64,000 nucleotides of DNA, taken from positions 14,480-78,479 of the forward strand of contig JAEXAR010000014.1 of NCBI GenBank assembly GCA_023394415.1, in the 5' to 3' direction. Origin of the DNA: Bacteroidota bacterium (GTDB lineage: Bacteria; Bacteroidota; Bacteroidia; Flavobacteriales; Weeksellaceae). The translations under genes were made by a program, and so were the position numbers. The first letter of the stretch is position 1; each line of letters starts with the position of its first letter. The notes beneath the pieces are model-generated. The model was not told the origin of the DNA. It made no database searches and saw only the letters and a list, made by a program, of their open reading frames with translations. Positions 1 through 9,317 of the stretch are shown here, piece by piece.

Positions 1-1942
1 CATAATTTAAGTAAAACTGCACCGGATCATAGAGATAACTGGTAAGATGTGAGGCCGATACTTTTTCTTTCCACTCTTCAAGTCTTTCCATTACGGCGGA
101 TGTCTTTATAATTTTTATCGGTTGATCATCAATGGGTTCGGAAGAGTTTTCAATTATCACTTCTTCAATATCGTGAGGGCTTTCCATTTCAATCTGCGTA
201 ATAAAACGGCTTTTTTCACCCGTATTTACACCTGAAGTTAATGCATTATAAAGCAAATAAACATTCTCTGCTTCCTGTATTAATCGATAAAAATGGTAGG
301 CGTAGATACTGTCGTTTTCAAGAAAAGTGTGAAGTTCGTGGGTTTTCCTAACATCAAAAGGCAGATAAGTATTCTGTGAGTTTCCGAGGGGCAATTTTCC
401 CTCGTTAACGGAAAGCATTATGACGTTTTTAAAATTCAGCAAACGGGTTTCAAGAAGTCCCATAATTTGTAAACCTTGTAAAGGTTCGCCTTTAAAATCT
501 ATGGTTTCCGTATTGACGAGGTTATTAATGAGCACCTCCAGAGTTTCCATTTTTACCGGAAAAGTGTAAGACGAAATCTGATTTTTTATAATACGAAATG
601 ACTTTTCGAAATGGGAAACGTTCTCAAACTGAATATCATCGAGATTCTTAAATTTAAGCTCAATACAAAATTTAATAAGCAAATCCAGATATTGATTAGC
701 AGATTCGGCTTTTTGAAAGAGGGAAAAATATGAAAGATCGCCAAGTATTTCCTGCAAACGTTTTGCAGAAAGATAAACCATATTTTTTTCAGTAATTTCA
801 ATGTTGAAATGGGATACAATTGCAGCATCTTTTTCATCATTGGGAAGCGCTTCCAAAACAGCAAGAACGTCGTTGTAATAATAAGAACCTGAATTTTTTT
901 CTAATTGTTTTTGGATGTAAAAAATATGTTTTACTGCATTACTGAACGCCAAATTTTTCAGTGGAAACCCCATAGTAATATTGACATTTTCTACAGAATT
1001 TAAAGCGTCTAAACTTGCAGGCAAAAGATTTTCATCAAGCAATACCACAGCGGTTTTACTTAAATCTTCTTTGTTAAGTTCGTTAAAAATCTCAGGTAAG
1101 ACTTTTGTTTGGGCAATATTTCCGGAAACTTCAAAAACTTTGATGTTTTTTGTCTTGTTAAATTCAGCATCAATCCAATTAAATCCTCGACTTTCATTAA
1201 ATTCTTTCCAATTTAGATGCTCTCGCAGAAACTTTCCGGCTTCTTGCCTATCATCCTTAATATAATAATCATCAGCTTGAAAAAAACATTGCGCTTTGTC
1301 CCATTGCAAAAGGTTTTTCACCAGAGTTTCCTCAACAGGTGTAAAGGCATTAAAACCACAGAACACAAATTTTTGGTCAGCATTTTTAGCAAATTGTTCA
1401 ATTTTCTGCTTTGCCGTTTCGTGAATCATTCCTGAAGTTGCCCATCCTTTTTCATTGAGTTTTTCCTTCAGTTCCGGAAGGAAAATATTCATTTTTTTCC
1501 AAAAATCGAGGTTGCGCTTTCTGGTTTCGCTGTGTTCTTCACCAAGGTTTTCGCCCCAATTTTTGATGCGTTCCTCATCAAACATATATTGCAAAACCTT
1601 TTTTTCATCTTTTGCAAATTTTAAAATGTCGTCCCAATCTTTTTGCAGTGTAGGAAACCATTTCAGGAAGTTTGAAAAATCTTCTTCATACCTATTTTTA
1701 TAAACATCAAAAGCAAACAACCACAACGAAATACCTTGTATTTGTTGTTTTGCAGCGATTTTTTGTACCAACTCCTCTACCGTAAGAAAATCGGGCAACA
1801 ATCCGGAATACCGTTTTTCTTCCAAAATTCTTTTAATGAAAACCACAGGTCTTTTTCCCGGAAGAATAATGGTGAATTGCGATAAATCATCGGTTTGAGA
1901 AAGTAATTCAGAAATAATTCTGTTTAAAAATGAGTTTTGCAA
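1..1942 (-). CDS. PD-(D/E)XK nuclease family protein, AddB/RexB-like (partial, 3' end outside window)
   Basis: The minus strand stays open from 1942 to the window edge, so about 647 codons are seen and the C-terminus is missing. The start is taken as TTG at 1942-1940, because an in-frame TAA lies two codons upstream (1948-1946) and no ATG follows closely. The N-terminus (LQNSFLNRIISELLS) continues into a stretch resembling FTIILPGKRPVVFIKRIL, which matches the inactivated helicase-like N-terminal domain of the AddB-type subunit of RecBCD/AddAB-like double-strand-break repair enzymes in Bacteroidota. The nuclease domain itself would lie beyond the window, so the PD-(D/E)XK assignment is from family resemblance, not from visible catalytic residues. 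The reading frame was checked at both ends and is consistent (codon phase at 1942 and at 850 agree). Its partner helicase is not in view. Confidence 0.7.
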   Translation of the reverse strand, partial: MQNSFLNRIISELLSQTDDLSQFTIILPGKRPVVFIKRILEEKRYSGLLPDFLTVEELVQKIAAKQQIQGISLWLFAFDVYKNRYEEDFSNFLKWFPTLQKDWDDILKFAKDEKKVLQYMFDEERIKNWGENLGEEHSETRKRNLDFWKKMNIFLPELKEKLNEKGWATSGMIHETAKQKIEQFAKNADQKFVFCGFNAFTPVEETLVKNLLQWDKAQCFFQADDYYIKDDRQEAGKFLREHLNWKEFNESRGFNWIDAEFNKTKNIKVFEVSGNIAQTKVLPEIFNELNKEDLSKTAVVLLDENLLPASLDALNSVENVNITMGFPLKNLAFSNAVKHIFYIQKQLEKNSGSYYYNDVLAVLEALPNDEKDAAIVSHFNIEITEKNMVYLSAKRLQEILGDLSYFSLFQKAESANQYLDLLIKFCIELKFKNLDDIQFENVSHFEKSFRIIKNQISSYTFPVKMETLEVLINNLVNTETIDFKGEPLQGLQIMGLLETRLLNFKNVIMLSVNEGKLPLGNSQNTYLPFDVRKTHELHTFLENDSIYAYHFYRLIQEAENVYLLYNALTSGVNTGEKSRFITQIEMESPHDIEEVIIENSSEPIDDQPIKIIKTSAVMERLEEWKEKVSASHLTSYLYDPVQFYLNY

Positions 1943-1954
1943 TGGTTAAGATTT

Positions 1955-2590
1955 TTATGAATTGAAATTTCCTTTTGAAAGATAAACTACTTTTTTGGTA
2001 TCGAAAAATTCTTCTTCAAAATAATTTTTAAGGTTAAAAATCTCACATTTTATTCCGGCAAGTTCTTCAGCCAAATCGCCACCTTTAAGATACAGAACGC
2101 CGTTATGTTTTGGGTTAAACTGTTCTTTCTCGAACTTTCCTTTCAACCAACGTAGAAATTCCGGCATTTGCGTTACAGCTCTGCTCACCACAAAATGAAA
2201 TTTTTCTTTTAACTTCTCTGCTCTACCGTGAATTCCCCTCACATTTTTCAAGCCAATACCTTCTGCAACAGCGTTTACTACTGTGATTTTTTTGCCAATA
2301 GAATCTATTAAAGTAAACTCAACCTCAGGAAACAAAATTGCCAACGGAATCCCGGGAAATCCACCACCAGTTCCAATATCCAGAACTTTTGTTCCTGGTG
2401 AAAACGCCATTACTTTGGCGATTCCTAATGAGTGTAGAATATGTTTTTCATAAAGAGATTCCATATCTTTTCGGGAAACGACGTTGATCTTTGCATTCCA
2501 CTCAATATATAGCTCTTCTAATTTTGCAAACTGTATTTTCTGCTCATCGGAAATTTCAGGAAAATATTTTAAAATAAGGTCTAGCGACAT
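1955..2590 (-). CDS. rsmG: 16S rRNA (guanine527-N7)-methyltransferase RsmG
   Basis: RsmG (GidB) methylates N7 of G527 in 16S rRNA using S-adenosylmethionine. The 211-residue product has the SAM-binding loop DIGTGGGFPG at residues 71-80, followed by the acidic strand end FTLIDSIGKK, and the family signature VVSRAV further on. A longer open frame reaches 2722, but the ATG at 2590 (MSLDLILKYF) gives the usual family length and N-terminus, and the extra upstream residues would overlap the divergent regulator. It is transcribed away from the DtxR-type gene and ends 12 bases before the AddB-like gene begins, so the two may be co-transcribed. In many bacteria loss of this gene gives low-level streptomycin resistance (family knowledge). 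Confidence 0.95.
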   Translation of the reverse strand: MSLDLILKYFPEISDEQKIQFAKLEELYIEWNAKINVVSRKDMESLYEKHILHSLGIAKVMAFSPGTKVLDIGTGGGFPGIPLAILFPEVEFTLIDSIGKKITVVNAVAEGIGLKNVRGIHGRAEKLKEKFHFVVSRAVTQMPEFLRWLKGKFEKEQFNPKHNGVLYLKGGDLAEELAGIKCEIFNLKNYFEEEFFDTKKVVYLSKGNFNS

Positions 2591-2665
2591 TTTTTCAAGG
2601 TTTATTGACAAATTTAAGATTTTAAAACTTGAAATTAAATTGTTAGAAATAAAAATAAATGGTTC

Positions 2666-2681
2666 TAACTTTGTATCTTTG
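2666..2681 (+). promoter_or_regulatory. Putative promoter of the DtxR-type regulator gene
   Basis: Two consecutive matches to the Bacteroidota -7 element TAnnTTTG occur here: TAACTTTG at 2666-2673 and TATCTTTG at 2674-2681. The second ends only four bases before the ATG at 2686, so a transcript from it would be leaderless or nearly so. A TTG at 2640-2642 could act as the -33 element for the first box, with a rather long 23-base spacer. Confidence 0.45.
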
Positions 2682-2685
2682 GACG

Positions 2686-3339
2686 ATGACGACTTTAACA
2701 GAAGAAAATTACCTGAAAGCAATTTACCACTTAACCGAAAAAAATGAAACGGTTTCCGTAAATGAATTAAGCAAATTTCTGAACATCAAAATGCCGAGTG
2801 TAAACAGTATGATGAAGAAATTTGCAGATAAAAATTGGGTTATTTATGAGAGTTACAAACCATTAATCATTACAGCAGAAGGTAAAAAAAGAGCTGCTTT
2901 GGTAGTACGCAAACACCGCTTAACTGAAATGTTTTTGGTTGATAAAATGAATTTTGGTTGGGAACAGGTACACGAAATTGCAGAACAGATTGAACATATT
3001 AATTCTGAACTTTTCTTTGAAAAAGTGGATGAACTTCTAGATTATCCTAAAATTGATCCTCACGGTTCACCAATTCCTGATAAAAACGGAAATATCATTA
3101 AACTGAATTATTTGAAATTGAGTGAATGTAAACCCGGAAGAACTGTTATTTTCAAGGCTTTATCTGAATCTCCAAATGATCTGTTGAAATTTCTTAACCA
3201 AAAAAAATTAGCTTTAAATACTTCTATAAAAATCCTTTCAATTGAACCTTTTGATCAAAGTATAACCATAGAATATAATGATCGGTTTGAAGTTTTCAGT
3301 AACCTTGTTTGTGAAAAACTTCTTGTTGAAAAGACATAA
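2686..3339 (+). CDS. DtxR/MntR-family metal-dependent transcriptional regulator
   Basis: This 217-residue protein has the iron-dependent repressor architecture. An N-terminal winged helix (residues about 5-70; VNELSKFLNIKMPSVNSMMK is the helix-turn-helix) is followed by a dimerisation and metal-binding helix set (KHRLTEMFLVDKM, then WEQVHEIAEQIEHI and DPHGSPIP). A C-terminal FeoA/SH3-like domain occupies roughly residues 145-217. Such proteins bind Mn(II) or Fe(II) and repress metal uptake genes. Which metal this one senses cannot be told from sequence. The ATG at 2686 is preferred over one at 2659 because MTTLTEENYLKAIYHL is the normal family N-terminus. It is divergent from rsmG and ends at a bidirectional terminator. 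No metal transporter gene is adjacent, so its regulon lies elsewhere. Confidence 0.92.
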   Translation: MTTLTEENYLKAIYHLTEKNETVSVNELSKFLNIKMPSVNSMMKKFADKNWVIYESYKPLIITAEGKKRAALVVRKHRLTEMFLVDKMNFGWEQVHEIAEQIEHINSELFFEKVDELLDYPKIDPHGSPIPDKNGNIIKLNYLKLSECKPGRTVIFKALSESPNDLLKFLNQKKLALNTSIKILSIEPFDQSITIEYNDRFEVFSNLVCEKLLVEKT

Positions 3340-3343
3340 AAAA

Positions 3344-3364
3344 AACCGGAGAAAATCTCCGGTT
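3344..3364. terminator. Bidirectional rho-independent terminator
   Basis: A perfect 9-bp stem (AACCGGAGA with TCTCCGGTT) surrounds an AAA loop. The A-run on its left becomes a U-run for the minus-strand TPR gene, and it also closes the plus-strand regulator gene. Confidence 0.85.
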
Positions 3365-3384
3365 ATCTTATTTAATTCTAGGAA

Positions 3385-4677
3385 TTACTTTTTCTGCATT
3401 GCTGATTCTTTAGCTTTAAATTCTTGGAATTTAGCTTCATTATGTGTCGTTTGATACAAACCTTTTAATAGTGAAACCGCTTCTAAATTATTTGGATCTG
3501 CAGCATACCACTTTTCTGCGTAAGGCAATGCTTTTGCAAATCTTGCTCTACGCGCATCCATAATTTTGTTAGCTTCCGCAGATTTTTGAGCTTTTCTTAA
3601 AGCATTATATTGATCGATGTATTTCTGATCATTATCAAGATCCATCATCAAATAAGTCATGTTTTGTAAAGCTGGAGCATATTTTGGATCAATTTCTACG
3701 GTCTTGTTGAAATATCCGATAGCTTCCTCTAGTTTTGAAGGATCTTTGCTTGCAAGAACTCCCAAGTTGTACCAGCTGTGTTTATCTTGTGGATTTTTAG
3801 CAACCTGCTCTTTCAAGCTCGCTAAAAACTGATCTGTTTTTCCTGATTTGTAATATGCCAAACCTTGCACCTCACCTAATTTAATATTTTTAGGGAATTT
3901 CTGAAGACCTTTTGCTGCCATAGCGATAGCATCATCATACTTCTCCGCATCCAACATCAAACTTGCATTGGTTTCATAAAGTTCTTCTTCTACACTTTTA
4001 GAAGTTTCAATTTTAAAATCCGTATAATCACCACTTGTACCTGCTTTTTTCATCAGGTCCCAAGAGGTTTTATCTAACTCTTCTACTGCTCCAGATTTTT
4101 TGTTTTTAGCTAAATATTTAGTTTCAACACCTGTGTAACCGGAATTAATTAGCTCATTGTAAGCAGAAATAGCATTGGTTTTATCATTGGCTAGTGCATA
4201 AGTAATTGCTGAATAATAAAGATATTGCTTATTATCTTGACCTACAGCTTTCAGAAGGTTATAAACTTCTCTGAACTTTGGTCCCGCCACAGCATAATTT
4301 TTAGCATTATAAGCATCCATAGCTGCCTTGTTAGAAGCTTCTACAAATGGGCTGATTACAGGTCCAATTTTACTTACTAAAGTTGGTGTAAATTTTTCAG
4401 ACTTCAATCCACTAATCTTTGCTAAAGTACTTGCACCTTCTCCAACGTTTCCAGCTTTAATAAGTGAGATACCTTTAGCAAAATAAAGTTTTTCAAGCAG
4501 TGAAGCATCTACCGATGCAGTATTTCCGCCTATTACACCTTCAGCAGCAGCAACTTGAGCTTTGGCAGTTGCATAATCTCCTGATTCTGCAGCTTTGAAG
4601 GCAGCGTTAATTTCCTTTTTTTGAGCAAATGCAAAGGCTACAGAAACCATTGCCAAGCTTAACATTATTTTTTTCAT
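3385..4677 (-). CDS. Periplasmic tetratricopeptide repeat protein
   Basis: The 430-residue product starts with a Sec signal peptide (MKKIMLSLAMVSVAFAFAQ, cleavage likely after AFA) and is otherwise made of TPR-like helical pairs. Recognisable units include HSWYNLGVLASKDPSKLEEA and the following AIGYFNKTVEIDPKYAPAL around residues 295-335, with degenerate units before and after. TPR proteins are protein-protein interaction scaffolds, and no enzymatic motif is visible. It lies 45 bases downstream of gyrA on the same strand and is probably partly co-transcribed with it. Residues such as GDYATAKAQV near the N-terminus fit a first TPR. Homologues of this layout are common next to gyrA in Flavobacteriia (recalled, not checked). 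Partner unknown. Confidence 0.85.
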   Translation of the reverse strand: MKKIMLSLAMVSVAFAFAQKKEINAAFKAAESGDYATAKAQVAAAEGVIGGNTASVDASLLEKLYFAKGISLIKAGNVGEGASTLAKISGLKSEKFTPTLVSKIGPVISPFVEASNKAAMDAYNAKNYAVAGPKFREVYNLLKAVGQDNKQYLYYSAITYALANDKTNAISAYNELINSGYTGVETKYLAKNKKSGAVEELDKTSWDLMKKAGTSGDYTDFKIETSKSVEEELYETNASLMLDAEKYDDAIAMAAKGLQKFPKNIKLGEVQGLAYYKSGKTDQFLASLKEQVAKNPQDKHSWYNLGVLASKDPSKLEEAIGYFNKTVEIDPKYAPALQNMTYLMMDLDNDQKYIDQYNALRKAQKSAEANKIMDARRARFAKALPYAEKWYAADPNNLEAVSLLKGLYQTTHNEAKFQEFKAKESAMQKK

Positions 4678-4722
4678 TGTTTATATACTTTAAATAAGTT
4701 GGTTTAAAATTAATTAAAATTT

Positions 4723-7404
4723 TTAAGCCTCTTCATTGTCATCTTCCCGATTTTCATCAGATTTTTCTTTCTCAATCTTCTTATTTTCTTTCTTCTCTTC
4801 TTTTTCTACTTTTTTAAGGTAGGCTTCATCTCCCATATTGCTGATAGCGTTATCACCTGTTTGTGGCGATTTTGCAAATTCTATATTATCACTGTCTACA
4901 GCTCCAGGAAGTGCTTCAATGGTTTCATTATCTTCTTCTTCATCTACAACATCTTTATCCATTTCTACCTTTGCAATTGCTGCAATTTCGTCACCATTTT
5001 TAAGGTTGATCACTTTCACGCCCTGTGTATTTCTACCCATTACTCGAAGTTCATCCACACTCATCCTGATGGCTACACCAGACTTGTTGATAATCATCAA
5101 ACCATCACCATCTACCACATTCTGAATAGCTATCAGATTTCCTGTTTTTTCCGTTACGTTTAAGGTAATGACTCCTTTTCCACCACGGTTAGTAACACGA
5201 TAATCTTCTACAGCCGAACGTTTGCCGTATCCTTTTTCAGATACTACCAAAACGCTTTCATTCGCCACATCATTCACAACAATCATACCAATAACCTCAT
5301 CGTTGTCCTCAAGCATTATTCCGCGAACCCCAATTGATCCTCTACCAACTGCTCTGGCTTTTTCTTCAGGGAAACGGATACATTTACCGTTTTTAGTAGC
5401 AATCATTATTTCAGAACTTCCATCCGTTAATCTTGCTCCAAGAAGTTGATCATTATCACGGATTTCAATAGCATTGATACCATTCGTTCTTGGTCTTGAA
5501 TAAGCCTCAAGAGACGTTTTCTTCACCGTTCCGTTTTTAGTGATCATCACTACATTCATCTGGTTAACGTATTCTTCATCTTTCAAATCGTTGGTTCTGA
5601 TGTAGGCCTTTACTTTATCGTCCGCTTCAATATTAATTAAATTCTGAATCGCTCTTCCTTTAGCAGTTCTGGAACCTTCAGGAATCTCGAAGACTCTTAA
5701 CCAATAACATTTTCCTTTTTCTGTGAAGAATAACATGTATTGGTGATTAGTAGCATTCACAATATATTCTAAGAAATCTTCATCTCTTGTTGTAGCCGCT
5801 TTATTACCAACGCCTCCTCTACTTTGAATTCTGTATTCGGAAAGTGAGGTACGTTTGATGTAACCTGCGTGCGAAATAGTTACCACAACGCTTTCATTCG
5901 GGATAAAGTCTTCAATAGACATATCACCACCGGCATAATCGATTTCTGTTCTTCTTTCATCACCATATTTTTCCTTGATTTCGAGCATTTCATTTTTTAT
6001 GATTTCGAATCTTCTTCCTTCGTTAGAAAGGATGTCTTCCAAATCTTTAATTAATGACATGATTTCCTCATATTCAGCACGGATTTTATCCAACTCCATT
6101 CCTGTAAGACGCGCAAGTCTTAAATCGAGAATAGCCTGTGCTTGAATTTCAGAAAGATCAAATTCGGTCATTAAACCTTCCTTCGCTTCCTGTGGCGTAG
6201 AACTGTGACGAATAATTGCAATAGCTTTATCCAAAGACTCTTGCGAGCCAATTACTTTCATAAAGCCTTCAAGGATGTGAGCTCTTTCTTTGGCTTTTTT
6301 CAGTTCAAATTCAGTTCTTTTTACAACGACTTCGTGTCTGTGGTCTACAAAATGAACGATGATGTCTTTAAGATTCAACTGCTCCGGCCTTCCGTGTACC
6401 AACGCAATATTGTTGACACTGAATGATGTCTGTAGCGACGTATATTTATAAAGAAGGTTCAAAACCACATTCGGAATGGCGTCATTCTTAAGTTCGTAAA
6501 CGATACGCATCCCTCTTCTGTCCGATTCATCACGGATTTCGTGGATGCCGGTCAGTTTTTCTTCTTTTACCAGTTCCGCAGTTCTGGCGATCATTTCCGC
6601 TTTATTAACCTGATAAGGAACTTCGGTAACGATAATTGCATTACGGTTTCCGATTTCTTCAAAATTCACTTTTGCACGAAGAACGATTCTTCCTCTTCCG
6701 GTGTGAAATGCATCACGAACGCCTTCATAACCATAAATAATACCACCTGTCGGAAAGTCCGGTGCAATGATATGCTTCATCAGTTCATCTACCGTAATGT
6801 CGCGATTATCGATATATGCACAGATGCCGTCTACCGCTTCAGAAAGGTTGTGAGGCGCCATATTGGTCGCCATACCAACAGCTATACCTGATGCTCCATT
6901 TACAAGAAGATTTGGGATTTTTGTAGGTAAAACAGTTGGTTCCGTTAAAGAGTCGTCAAAGTTGTTTTGGAAATCTACCGTTTCTTTATCAAGATCAGCA
7001 AGAATTTCATCAGAAATCTTTTTTAGCCTTGCTTCGGTATAACGCATTGCTGCAGGAGGATCACCATCCATAGAACCAAAGTTACCCTGTCCGTCAACTT
7101 GCGGATATCGCAAACTCCATGGTTGTGCCATACGCACCATGGCATCGTAAACCGATCTGTCACCGTGAGGGTGATATTTACCAAGAACGTCTCCAACAAT
7201 TCTGGCAGATTTAAGATGTTTTCTGTTTGAAAAAACGTTGAGTCCGTACATACCGTACAAAACTCTTCTATGTACTGGTTTCAGACCATCTCTTACATCC
7301 GGTAATGCTCTGGAAACAATAACCGACATCGAATAATCGATGTAAGAGGATTTCATTTCATCAACAATGTTGATAGGAATTAACTTTTCTCCTTCTGTAT
7401 TCAT
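4723..7404 (-). CDS. gyrA: DNA gyrase subunit A
   Basis: GyrA is the breakage-reunion subunit of the type IIA topoisomerase that introduces negative supercoils. The 893-residue protein has the winged-helix/tower domain with the catalytic tyrosine in AMRYTEARL (Tyr122, same number as in E. coli). A coiled-coil section and a C-terminal beta-pinwheel with repeated RGG motifs (SRGGVGNKA, NRGGKGVITL) follow. The tail after about residue 830 is low-complexity and highly charged, rich in K and E. In the quinolone-determining region the sequence is HPHGDRSVYD, so position 83 is Arg (codon AGA) where sensitive relatives usually have Ser, while Asp87 is kept. The start MNTEGEKLIPINIVDEMKSS is typical of the group. 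The DUF4286 gene is divergent from it. Confidence 0.98.
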   Translation of the reverse strand: MNTEGEKLIPINIVDEMKSSYIDYSMSVIVSRALPDVRDGLKPVHRRVLYGMYGLNVFSNRKHLKSARIVGDVLGKYHPHGDRSVYDAMVRMAQPWSLRYPQVDGQGNFGSMDGDPPAAMRYTEARLKKISDEILADLDKETVDFQNNFDDSLTEPTVLPTKIPNLLVNGASGIAVGMATNMAPHNLSEAVDGICAYIDNRDITVDELMKHIIAPDFPTGGIIYGYEGVRDAFHTGRGRIVLRAKVNFEEIGNRNAIIVTEVPYQVNKAEMIARTAELVKEEKLTGIHEIRDESDRRGMRIVYELKNDAIPNVVLNLLYKYTSLQTSFSVNNIALVHGRPEQLNLKDIIVHFVDHRHEVVVKRTEFELKKAKERAHILEGFMKVIGSQESLDKAIAIIRHSSTPQEAKEGLMTEFDLSEIQAQAILDLRLARLTGMELDKIRAEYEEIMSLIKDLEDILSNEGRRFEIIKNEMLEIKEKYGDERRTEIDYAGGDMSIEDFIPNESVVVTISHAGYIKRTSLSEYRIQSRGGVGNKAATTRDEDFLEYIVNATNHQYMLFFTEKGKCYWLRVFEIPEGSRTAKGRAIQNLINIEADDKVKAYIRTNDLKDEEYVNQMNVVMITKNGTVKKTSLEAYSRPRTNGINAIEIRDNDQLLGARLTDGSSEIMIATKNGKCIRFPEEKARAVGRGSIGVRGIMLEDNDEVIGMIVVNDVANESVLVVSEKGYGKRSAVEDYRVTNRGGKGVITLNVTEKTGNLIAIQNVVDGDGLMIINKSGVAIRMSVDELRVMGRNTQGVKVINLKNGDEIAAIAKVEMDKDVVDEEEDNETIEALPGAVDSDNIEFAKSPQTGDNAISNMGDEAYLKKVEKEEKKENKKIEKEKSDENREDDNEEA

Positions 7405-7552
7405 ATACTACACTAATAAAATGATTTTCAAGGGTTTAAAAGCCCTTTATAATTTTCTTTAATTTCTAATTATATTAACGTGCTAATTTACGAAAAAAAT
7501 ACCGATTTTTGCCCCTCTATTTATCCACAATCATCATAAAAAATCTTAAAAA

Positions 7553-7867
7553 ATGAGCGTATTAAGCCTTACTTTTCATACCACTGAAAGCGCCCTTAAA
7601 GAATGGGAAAAATATACTGAAAACGAACTTGTTTTACTGATTGAAAATCTGATGGATGTAGATAAATATATCCTTTCGGAAGTGTACAGCGAAATGATTA
7701 ATGAAGGGAAAAACTCGAATATCCTTTTAGTGTTTGATAATGAGGAACTTCGCGATCAGTTTCTTGAAAATGAACTGGTGAATATAACTGAAAGAATTGA
7801 AGCAAAATTTGGAGATTCCGTTATGATCTTTAAGACATTTTTGAATCCGATGAAATCAAGGTTTTAA
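7553..7867 (+). CDS. DUF4286 family protein
   Basis: A 104-residue protein with no signal peptide or membrane segment. Its pattern of an N-terminal beta strand (SVLSLTFHTTESALKEWEKY), a central acidic helix and a C-terminal FGDSVMIFKTFL strand resembles the small ferredoxin-like fold predicted for DUF4286, a family widespread in Bacteroidota. The function is unknown. It is divergent from gyrA, with a 148-base gap between the starts, and converges on the acyl-CoA reductase gene, overlapping its stop by four bases. The family assignment is from recall of overall pattern and length. Confidence 0.75.
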   Translation: MSVLSLTFHTTESALKEWEKYTENELVLLIENLMDVDKYILSEVYSEMINEGKNSNILLVFDNEELRDQFLENELVNITERIEAKFGDSVMIFKTFLNPMKSRF

Positions 7868-8898
7868 ATCACTTCCAAAAATCTCATCGTATCTACATTA
7901 TCAGCATAAGTATCTAATCCCGGATGTTGTGCTTCACCAAAGTTTTCACTTTCTAAACCTAATTCAGGTTTTGCTACTATACATTGTATATCTTTTTCGT
8001 TTTCAGAAAGGAACATTTTTACATCATCCAAGTTCTTATAACGGGAAAAATTAATTACTGAGAGCGGGCTGAATAACTGATCATCCTCTTTCAGCATTAC
8101 AAAATTATTATCCCAGAATTTTTCCTGATTCAGGAGATAAACTGCCTTATTATAATCGTAATTGTTGGCGTAGGAATGATGATTGATGATATCGCCAAAT
8201 TCAACAAAGTTTTCAAACAAACGGTCTAGTTTAAAATCTTCCGGAATAATAAGGCGTGTGACGTTTCTACAACCCAATCCAAAATAACGGAAAATATCTT
8301 CTGCTAAAAGCTTTAGCTCTTCATCAGTTTCATCGCCTTTCAATACCGCAACAGACGTTCTGTTTTTACGGATAATATTGAGATGGTTTTTAAAATAGTA
8401 ATCCAAATATCTTGCAGTATTGTTGCTTCCTGTTGCAATTACAGCATCAAAATTTACAAGACGTTCTACAAATTCATAGATAACATTCTTTTCGGAAAAT
8501 TCATCCCATTTTTCAAGTAAAAAAGGTAAAATTCTTTTGTCTTTAGAAGAAAGCTTTATCAAAGGAATATTTCCACTCAAAACCACTGAAATAATATCGT
8601 GAAATCCTACCATTGGAATGTTTCCGGCTAATATCAATCCTACTTTTTTGGGTGATTTGGCAACTTCGTAATTTGAAAGCCATTTCCTGATATTGTCTTC
8701 CATAAGTAAATCCGCCCATTGTTTCAAAGCAAACCGCAAACTTTCTTGTGTAAACCAAGAATTTTCCATTTGAGATTTCTTTAATAAAGCATTCAATTCT
8801 TCATCATTAGTATCGTAGTTTTCAGGATTTTTATCTAAAAAAATTTTTAAATATTCGGCTAAAAGGGAAAGTCCTGAAATTTGTTTTTCCGTATTCAT
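7864..8898 (-). CDS. Acyl-CoA reductase, LuxC-related
   Basis: The 344-residue protein belongs to the LuxC-like branch of the aldehyde dehydrogenase superfamily, which reduces acyl-CoA or acyl thioesters to aldehydes with NADPH. Visible signs are the nucleotide-binding segment AGNIPMVGFHD (residues 91-101), ATGSNNTARYLDYYFK around 155-170, and the candidate catalytic cysteine Cys210 in GLGCRNVTRL. It is shorter than the roughly 480-residue LuxC of luminous bacteria, as is usual for the Flavobacteriia form. The physiological substrate is not known. It stands opposite the ferredoxin gene with a 63-base intergenic region. A reductase beside a ferredoxin is suggestive, but this pairing alone does not prove a functional link. 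Confidence 0.88.
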   Translation of the reverse strand: MNTEKQISGLSLLAEYLKIFLDKNPENYDTNDEELNALLKKSQMENSWFTQESLRFALKQWADLLMEDNIRKWLSNYEVAKSPKKVGLILAGNIPMVGFHDIISVVLSGNIPLIKLSSKDKRILPFLLEKWDEFSEKNVIYEFVERLVNFDAVIATGSNNTARYLDYYFKNHLNIIRKNRTSVAVLKGDETDEELKLLAEDIFRYFGLGCRNVTRLIIPEDFKLDRLFENFVEFGDIINHHSYANNYDYNKAVYLLNQEKFWDNNFVMLKEDDQLFSPLSVINFSRYKNLDDVKMFLSENEKDIQCIVAKPELGLESENFGEAQHPGLDTYADNVDTMRFLEVI

Positions 8899-8925
8899 TA
8901 TGCTTTAAAATTGGGAGATTTTCAC

Positions 8926-8933
8926 TAAATTTG
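8926..8933 (+). promoter_or_regulatory. Putative -7 promoter element for the ferredoxin gene
   Basis: TAAATTTG matches the TAnnTTTG consensus and lies 28 bases before the ferredoxin ATG. No well-spaced TTG -33 element was found. Confidence 0.35.
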
Positions 8934-8961
8934 TGCAAATTTATAAAAATTAAAATCAGCA

Positions 8962-9312
8962 ATGGCGATTAAAATAACAGATGAATGTATTAATTGTGGT
9001 GCTTGCGAACCGGAATGTCCAAACAACGCAATTTATGAAGGTGCAGTAGACTGGAAAGCTTCAGATGGAACCGCTCTTAAAGGCATGGTAACATTAAAAT
9101 CAGGCTTAACCGTAGATGCAGATGCTCCACAAGAACCTGTGAGCGATGATGTTTACTTTATTGTAACCGATAAATGTACAGAATGCAAAGGCTTCCACGA
9201 GGAACCTCAGTGTGCTGCGGTTTGCCCTGTAGATTGCTGCATCCCTGATGAAGATCACGAAGAGTCCGAAGAAAGTCTGCTGGCAAAAAAGGCATTCCTT
9301 CACGACGAATAA
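8962..9312 (+). CDS. 4Fe-4S dicluster ferredoxin
   Basis: The 116-residue protein has two cysteine clusters. The first is CINCGACEPEC (Cys9, 12, 15 and 19, followed by Pro). The second is CTECKGFHEEPQCAAVC, followed by PVDC. The longer spacing in the second cluster is the pattern of ferredoxins of the Alvin/YfhL type, which carry two 4Fe-4S clusters of low potential. A central insertion (about residues 28-65) separates the clusters, and the C-terminus is acidic. It is a cytoplasmic one-electron carrier. The partner redox enzymes are not evident nearby apart from the divergent acyl-CoA reductase. The gene is closed by its own terminator, so it is probably monocistronic. Confidence 0.93.
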   Translation: MAIKITDECINCGACEPECPNNAIYEGAVDWKASDGTALKGMVTLKSGLTVDADAPQEPVSDDVYFIVTDKCTECKGFHEEPQCAAVCPVDCCIPDEDHEESEESLLAKKAFLHDE

Positions 9313-9317
9313 TTTTC

